A stretch of 64,000 bases of DNA, from contig NC_088930.1 of NCBI RefSeq assembly GCF_038396675.1, positions 33,624,501 through 33,688,500 of the forward strand, given 5' to 3'. The notes beneath the pieces are model-generated. The model was given only the letters and a program-made list of their open reading frames with translations. It had not been told where the DNA came from and made no database searches. This document shows, in pieces, positions 15,641 through 27,893 of this stretch. This DNA is from Hydra vulgaris. Lineage: Eukaryota; Cnidaria; Hydrozoa; Anthoathecata; Hydridae. Each line of letters opens with the position of its first letter. Within the stretch, counting starts at the first letter, position 1. Both the position numbers and the translations under genes were made by a program.

Positions 15641-16640
15641 TTTATAAAACTGGTTGCTAATTGTTTATAGTGGGGTGTTTTCCCTGCTCAATTTATGTAT
15701 ACATTATATGAGTAACAAACAACATTCTAAAATAGTTTAGATGTTACTTAAATAACAGAAACAAGGAGTACCGTACAACTCAGTATGTACATAGTTACAA
15801 GCAATTTGTTGTGATGTACCCCAAGGCTCATTTATTGGATCTTTACTATTTTTAAATTATCTGAACGATATCTATTAAACTTCAAATATTCTTTCTCTTT
15901 TTGCTGATGATACGAATTTTTTCTTTACTCACTCAAACACAAAAACAAAATTTTCTACAGTTAATCACAAGCTGCAAAACTTAAACGAATGGTTCAAAGC
16001 TAATAAACCTTCCTTAAACATCCTCAAAAACATTTTTTATTTCACAAATCATCTAGCTCTGATAATTAACCACTTCAGCTTCCCAAGCCTATGATCAACA
16101 ACATTAATATAAAAAGAGACTATTAAATGAAAATCCTGGGAAAATTTTTTTAAGAAAATCTTAGTTGGAAGAATCATATTTTGCACATCGAAAATAAAAT
16201 CTCTAAGTCAATCGGCATCATGCATAAAATAAAACACCTTCCATATACAACTTGCTTCAAAAATATAATTATTCGTTCATTCACAGTTACATCAACTGTT
16301 TGAATATTGTTTGGGCACGTACATACTCTTCAGTACCAAAGAAAATATACGTAAAACAAAAGCAAGTGTCGAAGAGTATGCATGTTAACAGATATACCAA
16401 CGCCAAACCATTATTTAAGGAAATGGGAGCTCCTAATACTTATGAACTGTACCTTCTTCAAATTTTGTATTTATGCTTTAATTGCAAAACAACCTGCCAA
16501 AATCAATTTTCATTAATCACAAATGTTACCAAATCAGCTTTCCACCATTGAACACAAATACCCAACAAAATACTCTTTCCACAACTTTAAAAATCCAAAA
16601 ACCTCACTTAAAAAAACTGACTTAGATCCTGCAGATCAAC
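15641..16640 (+). pseudogene. CR1-like LINE reverse transcriptase remnant 1
   Basis: Translated in shifting frames, this reads as the palm-to-C-terminal part of a non-LTR reverse transcriptase: a DVPQGSFIGSLLF-type block near 15815-15855, then the catalytic box as LFADDTNFF near 15900, then LQNLNEWFKANKPSLNI. The thumb-type tail near 16290-16430 reads INCLNIVWARTYSS and NRYTNAKPLFKEMG. Several stops and frameshifts break it. The endonuclease and first ORF are not visible. The transcript sense is plus. Confidence 0.8.
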
Positions 16641-17443
16641 GAGATTAGACTGCTTTAAAGTTTTAGAAAAAAGTTTGATATCATCAACAGATATTGTAAT
16701 TAATTGACAAATAAATTTAGTAAGTTTGGTTTCTGTAATTCGAGATTGTTTGTGTAAAGAATTTGAGTTAAAAGGTGATAATTTAGAAAACTCAAAAATA
16801 GGGCATGTTCAATAGTACTCTTTATATGGGATAGAAAAGTGATATTATTGAACATCATCTTTTCATATTTTTAAACATCTGCCATAGAGACCATAATACT
16901 ATCTTTTTTTTTTTTTTAAATTGTTGGCACACTTTTTCTTTTTGCATATTACACACTTTGTATACAGTCGTTCTATTTTGCGAGTAAATATTTTCAATAT
17001 TGCAAATTGAATCTCATATAAATAAAAGTACTTGTCTGTTTAAACAGATTTAGTTTGTTGTAAAAGTTCTTTCTTGTCCTTCATTTCGTTTTTCAACTTT
17101 GTAATATGTACAGGTTGGTTATGAAGACAGCAAAATTAGTTAGATATGAGTTTACATACATACACACTCGCATATACTCACATATTCATGCTTATAGATA
17201 CTCATATATACAAAGACATTTAATACATTTTAATACAAATTATTTTTCGTTTTACAACTGAAATATAAGTTAAAAAATCGTATTATAATAATAAATATTA
17301 AGCATGATATATCCATATAAGCATATTTACACTGAATGTTTTTGTTTTTATCAGTGACTAAAATAATAGTTTTCTAATTTTTAAGGCCAATTTTTACTGA
17401 TTTTCACCTTTTATTAAGGACTCGATAGTAAGCATGCATAGTA
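16641..17443. other. Non-coding stretch
   Basis: AT-rich sequence after the LINE remnant. I see no gene or repeat in it. Confidence 0.45.
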
Positions 17444-17543
17444 GGCTGGGGTGAAAATAAAAGTTTGGTTTCATACATGGATTGGCAAATAAGTACGGTT
17501 TATTGTGATGAAATTCACACTTTTGTTTATTTTCACCCCAGCC
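17444..17543. mobile_element. 100-bp MITE with TA duplication
   Basis: Inverted ends GGCTGGGGTGAAAATAAA and TTTATTTTCACCCCAGCC are flanked by TA on both sides (17442-17443 and 17544-17545). This is the signature of a Tc1/mariner-type non-autonomous element. Confidence 0.85.
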
Positions 17544-18354
17544 TAATGTTTAATGCACTATATCATTTATTCCCATTTTTAACAAAATCTTGTATATTTT
17601 TTTTTCTAAAAACTTTTTAAATGAAGTATATAAAAATACTTTCTGACGGTCGTTTCAATTTATAGACTTAAATTTTTAAGCTTATTTTTGTTTTACAGCA
17701 TGTAAATTGTGTTACCAAATTTTTGTTATTTTACAAAAAAAGAAAAAAAATAAATATTACAAAAAGAGTTTTTGGGACACGACTTACCTCCTACCTATCA
17801 GAGACCACTAGGAATTTTCAAATCATTCCAAATTAGAATTTAAATGACTGTAATAATGCCATCAAAAAAGATATGAAGCGGTTTTTTCATAGAAAATTTT
17901 AGTTTTTACTTAAAGACTGAAAAATTGCAAAATTGAATTATTCTTTTCAAAAAAAGGCTAGTCGCTAAAATTAAACGCCTATGGGTTAGAATCGTTAACT
18001 GATCTTTAGATACTATATTTATTTTCAAGAAAAAAATTTAATTGAGTAATAAACTTCATAAACTTAATACTTATACAAATTATTTATGTTCGAAAAAGGA
18101 AAAAAGTGAGTCCACAAGTTATAGTTCAGTCACTAAGAATTCGTTATTAAGCATTTAGACTTTTAAAAATGTCAGCATCTTATTGGAGAATATCTATTCT
18201 AAGTTGGCGGTAATGCTAAATTAATTAGGGTTGAGAAAATAATATAAGACAGATCATATAGAGCTTTTAAAATAATCTGATAAAACAATTTTTATATATG
18301 TGCTTTATATATTATCTTTATTTTACATATGTTTTTATATTATTTTACACAAAC
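17544..18354. other. Non-coding stretch
   Basis: Nothing recognised. It leads into the minus-strand hAT relic; a weak TAGGGTTG near 18226 might be a remnant of that element's end. Confidence 0.4.
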
Positions 18355-19345
18355 AGTATCATTTTTTGATTTTTCTAGACTTTCCGAAAGGAAACACTTG
18401 CATATCAACATTTTCTTGACTCAATCTTGAACGTTTTGGGTTTACAATAAATTCTGCAGAACTAAATATTCCTTCTGATGAACAACTTGATTATGCAATA
18501 CAAAGATATTTTTTGGATAACTGTGATAATTGAGGTAGAGTAACACTGTTCATTTTCCACCAAAATACTGGATCTTCCTTCACACTAATTTCATGCATTT
18601 GGTCACACGCAAGCATCTCATTACTTAAATTGTCGCTTATAAGGAGATGGGTTTGATCTGATGATAACAGTCCTTCTTTTTCTTTCTTTTTCTCCTTTTA
18701 AAATGAAAAGCAGTTTTTTTAAGCTAGTTTTTTCAGAATTTCAACTGCCTCAATCGGTTCTACCTCAGGTACTCCTCTAAAACTTACAATTTTGTTGCAC
18801 TTTTTCATTTCATTTATAATACACTGCATTACATCATTTAGACATGAAATCAAGACAAAATTATTTTTAAATCTTGGATCAAGTAAGTTGCAGTATTCAA
18901 AATTGCATGCAGCTGCAAATCATCATCATGATAATTAAGATAATTTTTGATTTTTTCTTACATCTCACGAGCTAATAAAGAATCTGTTTCTTTTGGACTA
19001 GTACATTGCAAAATTTTCTATAGTAATGGCAAAACGGAATGGGTGGTTTGCTTTTCTCCACTGAGCGTATCACTAATGATATATTAAATAAATCAGTAAC
19101 CGTAAAATAAACACACCTTTAATTTTTTTATTAAATCAGAATGTCTTTCTTTTAAATGTTTTATGAGATTAGAAGTTTTTCCACTTTTTGTAACAAAGAC
19201 TCGTCTACATTGTTTTCAAGTTGGCTTATTTTTGTCTACCATATTACCGTTGTCATTGGCAGCAAAAAAGAAATACTTCCATATTTTGCTTTGACACCCT
19301 TTCTTTTTTATAAGCGTCGTTTTTCGGGTTTCCATTTTTAATATT
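18355..19345 (-). pseudogene. ZBED-type hAT transposase relic
   Basis: On the minus strand, about 19300-19120 reads as a BED zinc finger: FFFAANDNGNMVDKNKPT, then KQCRRVFVTKSGKTSNLIKH and LKERHSDL. The expected first cysteine codon is TGA, a stop. The stretch 18660-18370 reads as a hAT C-terminal dimerisation block: VFWWKMNSVTLPQLSQLSKK, then SSEGIFSSAEF and KRSRLSQENVDM. The central catalytic part is mostly missing or scrambled. A possible hAT end (CAACGCTAG) lies at about 19840-19849. The copy is dead. Confidence 0.8.
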
Positions 19346-19520
19346 GTTTTTTAATTTTTTTTAATTAGAAGCTTTTAAAGTCTGTTTTCCATTTAGACTG
19401 TTAACAATTTCCGCGCAAAAGGGCAAGTCGTCTTTATTTTTTACGCTATTATATCCTTAGTTTACGTTATCATGCCTTACTTATAGACGGTAATACTGAA
19501 AAATATCTGAATAAAGAACC

Positions 19521-19549
19521 GGCTTTATAAATGGCATATTTATAAAGCC
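19521..19549. repeat. Hairpin, 12-bp arms, 5-nt loop
   Basis: The arms GGCTTTATAAAT (19521-19532) and ATTTATAAAGCC (19538-19549) are exact complements. Confidence 0.85.
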
Positions 19550-19557
19550 CGTTATAT

Positions 19558-19704
<147 letters not shown>

Positions 19705-19918
19705 GAATAATTTCATAATTCTATAATATAATCGATACTAATGTAAGTACTGATGTACTCGGTACTTTGAAAGACTTTTACCATAACAACTTTTTTTAAT
19801 AAAGAACCATGTTGGTACCGAAGTACCGAGTTCCGTGACAACGCTAGTGGGTAGAAAAACTATTTATTTTTTATTAATTAAAATGTAAAAGTATATTATC
19901 AATAGACAAAATAAAAGT

Positions 19919-20012
19919 GAGTGGGTCATACATGCGTACTCGATTCCGTACATCTGGAAATTGATTCCCACCAATTTCCAGATGCACTAACAACATGAAA
20001 TCTAGCATATTT
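19919..20012 (-). repeat. Second copy of a fibre-gene fragment
   Basis: This closely matches 26999-27076 inside the Polinton fibre-like gene, in the same orientation, including GAGTGGGTCATACATGCGTA and CACTAACAACATGAAATCTA. It carries about 20 extra bases at 19941-19960 that form a hairpin with sequence just downstream (arms 19951-19962 and 19973-19984). It abuts the LINE remnant at 20013. Confidence 0.85.
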
Positions 20013-20695
20013 TAAATTCTTAAGTTTTTTTTTAAATGCGTTATAATTCCATTCATGAGAAAAGTCCAAATATTTTAAAGCTATTTTATTCTAAAGAAAG
20101 GCTCTTCTTAATGAAACACAAGGTTTACCAAAATTAGTATGCGGAAATTGTAGCCGAATAAAGTTCTCATTTCGTAGATGGTACTTGTTTTTTTCTTTTA
20201 GTGAGTACAGGTTATGAAAGGAAGAAGGGGAATTATTGGTTTTACATTTATACATTAAACATAAAACATTATAAACGTTAAGCTGATATATATCTAAAAT
20301 ATTCATTTCAAGTAAGAGAGGCCTGGCATGAGTAAAACGATCTTTAAAGTTTATAAGACGTGCGATGTGTTTCTGTTGACGATTAAGAGATTCTAGTGTA
20401 CTTTTATTGACACTACCCCAAACAATATTAACCTAAATAATATGGCAATGAATAAATGAATAATATAATTAAATTAATATTTATTTAAGAAACTTCTTGA
20501 TTTGTATAATATTCCTATAGTTCTAGCAATTTTTGTTATTTAGATTATTAACGTGATTTTTCCATTTAAGATTTTCATCAATAATAATGCCTAAAAAAAT
20601 TTTAATTTTTGTTCGCTTTATTTCATTATTGTTATCAAAAATAAGAGGCGTATTTTTAAGATTTTAGAGCCATTATGACAGGCTTTGAGGGATAG
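20013..20695 (-). pseudogene. CR1-like LINE remnant 2 (C-terminal part)
   Basis: The minus strand reads IKIFLGIIIDENLKWKNHVN near 20620-20560. After a low-complexity break it continues VNIVWGSVNKSTLESLNRQQ, FKDRFTHARPLLLEMNILDI and CLMYKCKTNNSPSSFHNLYS (about 20430-20200). This is the thumb and C-terminal region typical of CR1/jockey-like reverse transcriptases. The open frame ends in LINE-like KKKLKN and then runs without a stop into the fibre-gene fragment, so the junction at about 20012 is a chimera and not a natural 3' end. Confidence 0.8.
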
Positions 20696-20767
20696 GCCTC
20701 AGACGTAGTAGTCACGGCACTACATATAAAGTATATATATAAGTATATATATATATATACTTTATAT

Positions 20768-20885
20768 GTATACTTTACAAATTATTTATTAAAAACTATG
20801 AATGTAAAATAAGTAACATTTAGTTTAAGAAATAATTCAAGAATAATATTCATGTTAAGAGTAATAATCAAGTAAACAAAAAAAA
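20768..20885. repeat. Dispersed repeat, copy 1 (pairs with 42501-42650)
   Basis: It shares GTATACTTT, AAATTATTTATT, ATTCATGTTA and GAGTAATAATCAAGTAAACA in the same order with 42501-42650. No coding capacity. Family unknown. Confidence 0.75.
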
Positions 20886-20925
20886 ATAAAAAGAATAACA
20901 ATAATAGATAAATAAATTTGTTTTT

Positions 20926-21331
20926 GCCGACTTAGGCCAAGAAATTTTTTTTTTGGTGTTCGAGATAGGTAACTTCCAGACATGGAGCAAACTCCAAACA
21001 TTTATATGTTTATACTTATGTCAAATAATGAGGGTTTGCAAAAAATTGCGATGATTGGAGGCTGGAAGCAAAAAATCTAAAATTTATCGATGAATATAAG
21101 TCTAGTTAAGAATAGTACAAAAAATACTTCATCAACTTGTTGCTCTCACGTTTGGGGCAGGTGGGCGAAAATTTTGGGGCTTTTTTGTTCCCAGCCTCCA
21201 ATCATCGCAATTTTTTGCAAACCCTCATTATTTGACATAAGTATAAACATATAAATGTTTGGAGTTTGCTCCATGTCTGGAAGTTACCTATCTCGAACAC
21301 CAAAAAAAAAAATTACTTGGCCTAAGTCGGC
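20926..21331. mobile_element. Fold-back element, 151-bp arms
   Basis: The arms 20926-21076 and 21181-21331 are nearly perfect inverted complements around a loop of about 104 bp. Both tips read GCCGACTTAGGCCAAG inward and then carry GTTCGAGATAGGTAACTTCC and CAGACATGGAGCAAACTCC. A further partial copy of the tip follows at 21331-21360, just before the TA microsatellite. The interior is non-coding. The superfamily is unclear, and no clean target duplication was found. Confidence 0.85.
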
Positions 21332-21373
21332 CTAAGTTACCTATCTCGAACACCAAAAAATTCTTTCTACGCC

Positions 21374-21505
<132 letters not shown>

Positions 21506-21669
21506 TGGCGGAACTTCAAAATTTGGGCCCCCCCGCAAAAGAATGTTTTTAAAAAAAAAAATAAAGCTTCACATATTAAATAGATATTTATTTCATATAT
21601 CATATTTAAAAACAAAAAATTAAATAAAGATAAAGATAACTTCAAAACGAAACTAAAACTTAACCGAAC

Positions 21670-24012
21670 TTAAATAGTGAAAACTTTCCTCCTTGATTTC
21701 ATATTGGCAAAATCGGTTATGATGTTTTTCATTTCCATTTTTCCAGCCGCTTTTGCCTCAATAGAAACTATTGCAAGGTCGCTTAAACGTTCTTTACCAA
21801 TGGTATTTCGTAAATAATTTTTTATTATTTTAAGTTTTGAAAAAGAACGTTCAGCTGATGCAACAGTAACAGGTAATGTAAGAAACAATAACAATGCTGT
21901 TATCACTTGTGGAACGCTTGCAGCTATAGTTGACAATTTTACTATTAAAAGGTCAGCCAATTCACGTATAGATGATATTTTTGATATTTCATCGTGTAGC
22001 ATTGACTTTACCATAACCATTTGCAGCGGAAATTCAGTTGTTATATCTTCACTATATTTTCTCTGAATGGCTTCTGCACAGCTTATGATCTCACGTTCTT
22101 TCATTACCATTAATTTATTTGGATGGATGCAGGAAAATAATTGTACCACTTCTTGCATTCCTTTAAATCTATTGTCGAGTTGGTTGATAACAACGTCCAA
22201 AATTTTTATAAAAATATTGATGGGAAAAATTTCCTCACTACTATTAAAACGGTGATCTGTAGATAATTCGTCAAAATGCCTTTTCACAATTTTTCTTCTT
22301 TTTTGAAAAAATATTGCAGGAATCTGCCACGTAGTCGCTATTTCTACCGCTTCAAGTTTTGCTGAATCAAACATCTTTCTATATTGTTTTAAATTTTTGC
22401 TGGCATTTTCTAGAGAACCTGAAGCTGTCGTAAGATCTAAATTTTTAGTTTGCAGCAATTTTGATGGTATATGTACCTCATTAAGGATTTTAGACAAAAG
22501 CACGCATAAAAAAACAAATTCGAAACTGCTAATATTTTTTTGTATTCGTACTGCTTCTTCGCGTTCTTCACGTTTTGTACTTGTTATTGATATCTCGGAA
22601 AGAGCTTTCATTATATCAAGAAAGCGAATTTTAACGGCGAAAAGAAAAGTATATCGTCCTGCCCATCGCGTTGGATTTAACCTATTTAATGTTATTTGTG
22701 ATTCTCCTGTATATTTGGATAGTAGATCCCACCTGTTTATGCTATTTCCGAAAAATGAATACACATCTTCTAGCATTACAAAAAATGAAGCAACTTCAAC
22801 ACAACATTTAACCGCATCGTTAATAACAAGATTTAAATTATGAGCTGCGCAATGCATATACATAGCATTGGGTTGATTTTTCTTAAAAAGGGCCTGAACC
22901 CCATTGTATATCCCACTCATGACGTTCGCACCATCATAACTTTGACCCCTGCAGTTACTTAATTTTATATGATGTTTTTCTAACAGATTTAATATTTCTT
23001 CATGTAGTCCAGCAGCAGTGTGGTTATATATTTCCGTGAATCCCAAGAAAACTTCTTTAATTTCAATTGATGTGGCTTCATCTTTTTCATTTTTAATAAT
23101 TTTTACGTATCTAAATACTTGACTGAGCTGATCTCTTTTAGTAATATCTTGTGTTGTATCCATTATAATTGAATAAAAAGGTGAACTATTAATATCAGCA
23201 GTAAGAGTGGCTTTTAAATGCGCTGCAAGGCAATGTATGACTTCATTTTGAATTTGATGGCTTAAATATTTTATAGATCCATTTGGCATACTCAAAACTT
23301 GCTTCATAACATTATCATATTTAGCTAAAAGTTGAACTTGGGTTAAAAAATTACCATTATATTCATTGTCAAATGATTCACGATGACCACGAAAAGCCAA
23401 AGAATTTTTACAAAGTGCTAATGTTATATTTACTATCCGCTCTAAGACTTGCACCCAAAAATTTGATTGGTATCGTACTTGTTCTTCTATATTTTTATCA
23501 ATTGTTTCATTATGTCGCCATTTTTCATAAATGCAACAAGCAAATATATGTTGTTGACTATTTTCGTGAATTTTAATTTTTTTTAGAAAGACCACGCCAA
23601 TCTCTGACACCATGCTCACGCCAGTTATCCTTTGCTTTTCGTTCTTCTGAGAAAAGCCAACAAGGCTCGCAATAAACGGCATCAAGTTTTGGGGAATAGC
23701 AAAGCCACATTCTTTCTATAGATCCATATTTTGTGGTAGTTTTAAAATATTCCTTGGAAAACCTACGGTTTTCTTGCAAGGGGTCGCGTATAAAAGGACC
23801 TTTTGGCCGACACGATTCCGATAATACAATTATTTTCTTAATATCTTTTGTTAGTATTTTACCATGAAAATTTGCAATGTCAGTAGAAAATAATTCACTT
23901 GATTTTTCTAAATTAATTTGTTCAATGGCGTCATTCGTATCAGAGTTTGAATCTTCCTTGTCTTCATTTCGGTGGTTTCTCGGAGACCTATTCACATCTT
24001 CTTCGTTCACAT
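21670..24012 (-). pseudogene. hAT transposase (ZMYM1-like), one frameshift
   Basis: Two overlapping minus-strand frames (24010-23573 and 23685-21670) make one protein of about 780 residues. The first has an acidic Ser/Asn-rich start, then a TTF-type zinc finger (ERMWLCYSPKLDAVYCEPCW). The second has a DUF4371-like core with the catalytic Asp in SIIMDTTQDITKRDQ and CRGQSYDGANVMSG, and the C-terminal hAT dimerisation block with the conserved Glu in TVASAERSFSKLKIIKNYL. The shift is in a run of eight T (plus strand, 23577-23584); one base fewer would make the frames continuous. The N-terminal exon upstream is damaged by the inverted duplication and carries a stop. Confidence 0.9.
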
Positions 24013-24616
24013 CTTAATCGTGTTACGAGTAATAAAGTATTGTTGCACGAGAGTTTATTACTTCACTGATATATTTAATAAAAGGTAATTAATAAATTTG
24101 TAATGATTAAAAATTTTACAACAGGTACTGAATTCATAAATTTGTAATAATTTAGATTTTGACTCATAATAATGGAAAAGAAATTAAGTAGTACAAGCGG
24201 TGCAGCATAAAGAAGAAAGTTAAAAGAAACAAAAGCTACTTTAGCTAATTTGCCGAAGCTAACAACGTTTTTGAAACCAATCGAAAAGCGAGCGGAAACG
24301 GAAGTGGAAAGTCTGTTTTCTTCGATATCATCATGTTCTACTGACTGATTTATACATACCACTTCTGCAGAGTTTTGACTTTCCACTTCCGTAGCTTTTG
24401 TTTCTTTTAACTTTCTTCTTTATGCTGCACCGCTTGTACTACTTAATTTCTTTTCCATTATTATGAGTCAAAATCTAAATTATTACAAATTTATGAATTC
24501 AGTACCTGTTGTAAAATTTTTAATCATTACAAATTTATTAATTACCTTTTATTAAATATATCAGTGAAGTAATAAACTCTCGTGCAACAATACTTTATTA
24601 CTCGTAACACGATTAA
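24013..24616. repeat. Internal inverted duplication of the hAT 5' end
   Basis: The arms of about 225 bp (24013-24237 and 24390-24616) are nearly perfect inverted complements with about 150 bp between. Each arm contains the start of a transposase N-terminus (MEKKLSSTSGAA, stop, RRKLKETKA). On the plus strand the reading continues into the spacer as TLANLPKLTTFLKPIEKRAE. On the minus strand the other arm continues as TEVESQNSAEVVCINQSVEH. So the spacer holds pieces of the same coding region in opposite orientations, joined through a short inverted motif (ACGGAAGTGGAAAGTC, at 24299 and 24372). Confidence 0.88.
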
Positions 24617-25251
24617 ATAAATTGGAGACTAGTAATTCAGATAAAATAAGAAATGAAAAGTTAACTTAATACAACGGAAGATTTAATATAAAATTGAAAA
24701 TGAGAACATACATTTAAAAGTTAATTTGTATATGCAACAAGGATTATAGAATCATTATCCTTGATATGCAACGACATAACAAATAATATTGTTTATATTT
24801 TAAAAATATTGAATATGCAACTAAGAACTTATAAATTGAAGAACTTCTTACAGTTTAAAAAAAAATTATACGCAACAAATTATTACTTTTACCGAAATCA
24901 GTCTAATTGTCTAATTCATACACAAACATAACTATACAATAACATCTAGCAGTTCGCAGCTGATAATCGTACTTTATTTCTCAATTGCGTATGCAATTTT
25001 AAGAAGGTTACAAATTTTCGTTTAAATGTAAACTACTCACTCCAATACAAAAATAAATTTTTGAACAATATATTTTAATACGATGGATGACATTTTTTTT
25101 ATCCAAGTTTCATATTTTAGGGCCCACTATACCTGCGGAAAAGAGTTTTATAGTATAAATATTATTGAGAGTATAATTTTTTTATATGAGGGCCCCCTAT
25201 AGCTGGTAGGCCCCCCCGCAACGCAGGGTCCTGCGTCCAGTAGTTCCGCCA

Positions 25252-25396
<145 letters not shown>

Positions 25397-26600
25397 ATGG
25401 GCGTCAATATAAAATAACTACTGAAAAAAATAAATAAATAAATAAACATGGATTAAGAAAACATGTATAATATGTTAGAAAAAACAAAATCATCATAACG
25501 GTTTTCTTTAAAATGCAAATAAAAAAGAATCAACAAAATCAATAACTTAACCTAAACAAAAATCATTAAAAAAAATATAAACATTTTTTAAAAATTTTCA
25601 CAAAAATAAAAAATATTTAAAAAAATAAGAGAAAAAAAAATTTTCTAAATAATTTAATATAAAAAAAGGATATGAACTGTAATTAATAATGACTGAGTCA
25701 AAATGAGATAAATTAATTATTAATAGTATTTTATTAATAATAGAATAGCGCTTTTTTTTTCATTTATTAGCCGTAAAATATGAAACAATAAAATTTTGGC
25801 TACTTATTATTTCAACAAAATCTTTACAGGATCTCTTTTGTTTGCCATATTATAACACTTCATTAGAATTAAGATCAAAACAGTTTAAAAAAAATAAATT
25901 AAACTTTATACTTTCACCATTATTTCATTAATTAATTAAGAATCAGTCTAATTATTAACAAGGGTAACTGATTGTAAATTTTTCTAATAAAGTCAAACAT
26001 TTCAGAAGCATTGCTTATAATATAAATTATGGGTTGAAAAGTATTAAATTCATAATTTTTTTTTTAATATTCAAGAACTCTTTTGAATATTAAAGAGAAA
26101 ATTGCGTATAATGCCTTGAAGTAAGCACTGGCGTTATGGCATTGCGATTATGCGGTAAGTTTCAATATTTTTTGGATAAAGAATCGAGGGTGATTACGAT
26201 TGCAATATTTAGTGGTGTGGTTTCTTGCAATTTTGATTAGTCTACTAACAATTTATTGTGAGCCAATTTTTATCGAAAAAATCGCGTGCGATTTAATCTG
26301 ATTTTATCGCTTTCTATCGTATCGAAAAAATTGCTTTTGTGCTAACCACCAATCTGATTTGCTATAATTTTAATCGGATAAAAAGGTACGTATATTCATA
26401 ACATCTCCATAATCCATCTCTACTTTCAAGTATGTTGACAACTGAATTTGTAGTATAAAAGGCGGGTTCTGGGCTAATAAAAAAGTGCATTTTCAAAAAA
26501 AAAGTTTGGCTCAGAAAGTATGGTATTATTTCAACCATAATTTCTGAGTTAATAATAAAAAGAATTATACTAGTAGTGTAATTTTTGGTGAACTTTGAAC
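25397..26600. other. Non-coding stretch
   Basis: AT-rich with no recognisable gene. The last few hundred bases may contain the decayed end of the Polinton fibre region, but I cannot align them to anything. Confidence 0.4.
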
Positions 26601-27893
26601 AAATGAACAAATTCTAGGTGGATCATAAACATTAAGCGTAATAGTAAAATTGTCCTTTTAAAGCATAAAACTTCCAGATTGTTCAATTTGTTAATCCCCA
26701 GAGTTTAATGTGGCTACTAATCTTCTTCCATTAGCAACGCTAAGCATAGAATCGGTATAATTTACGTAAAATGAGATAGTAGCTGTAGAATCAATTTTCG
26801 CTTTTGATTGATACAATAGTCCAGATGATGCATTATTAAATGAGGCTACATTAGCACCGTTCCATGAAGAAAGATAAAAATTTTCTAAACTAGATGAACA
26901 GTAAAAACATGAACATCATATCCAGGAAATATTGTATAATTACTATAGTTATATGGCGTCCAAGGTTGTATAACAGAGTTAGTATTTACAGGAGAATTGA
27001 GTGGGTCATACATGCGTACTCTTGATTCCCACCAATTTCAAGATGCACTAACAACATGAAATCTAGCATATTTTAAAAAAACACCATTATTATTACCTAC
27101 AGTATCCAATAATATACACTCTCTACTATAAACTGTATTCAAATATCTAAATGCTGATGAGTATAGATTAAGAAAAGAAATTGATTGTGGTATTGATGGA
27201 CTTAATGTAATAAAAAGTTGTAGCCAATATGTTAGTGTATTACCAGTTTTATTGAGCAATTCAATAGCTAAATTGGCTTTAAATGTTAAATCAAGAGTAA
27301 AGTATCCTCCTAATTCAGTATTAGTAGATACATTACAACCTTGTAAAGAGTTTGCATAATATGATCCACCAAGTGAAGAAAATAAAAAATCAGTGGTTAA
27401 ACCTATACCATTTATTCCGTTAATAGATGTAGAAGAAGAAGAATTTCCTATGCAAAGTGTACTATCTGCGTATATTTTAATAAATAAGTTACCTGATACA
27501 GTTCCAGTAGCACTTGTTCTTGTAATTGCTAACCATAGTTTTCTGAGAATAGCAGGACCGTCATTTTGAATAAAAGTTGCTGTTCCATCAGTATCTGTAT
27601 TTGGTGCAAGAGTCTGTGATTTTACTTCCATGCATGTTAATCTTGAACTTGATATTATTTCTAAACTGCTAGGATTAGGTATTATATTATCAACATAATT
27701 TTTTTGTAGCAGCGTCACTTGTGTTAGTAGGTTCTGCTACATTTATCAATTTATTAAAATTCATGTTAATATGACGAGTTGCATTATTTTGTCCATCTCT
27801 CCTAATAAACAAGTTAGTAGCTTGAAATGTTGTGAAACCATTTGCTACTTGATTTGCAGCTGATATATTGCGCCCAAATTTATCAACAGTCAT
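26600..27893 (-). pseudogene. Fibre-like structural protein
   Basis: It starts at MTVDKFGRNISAANQVAN (27893). Around residue 45 it has INMNFNKLINVAEPTNTSDA followed by ATKK, the linker style seen before trimeric fibre or tail-spike regions; a Ser/Thr/Gly-rich beta-type body follows. A shift in a run of seven T (27699-27705) breaks it into two frames, and stops follow near 27038. Downstream frames still read NWWESRVRMYDPLN and TPYNYSNYTIFPGYDVHVFT, so the gene once extended to about 26850 or beyond. Attachment function is inferred from the architecture only. Its start lies about 10 bases from the end of the inserted transposon. Confidence 0.6.

Noticed and set aside
22067-22843. Plus-strand frames of 62 and 148 residues
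   Set aside because: They are antisense to the hAT transposase coding region.
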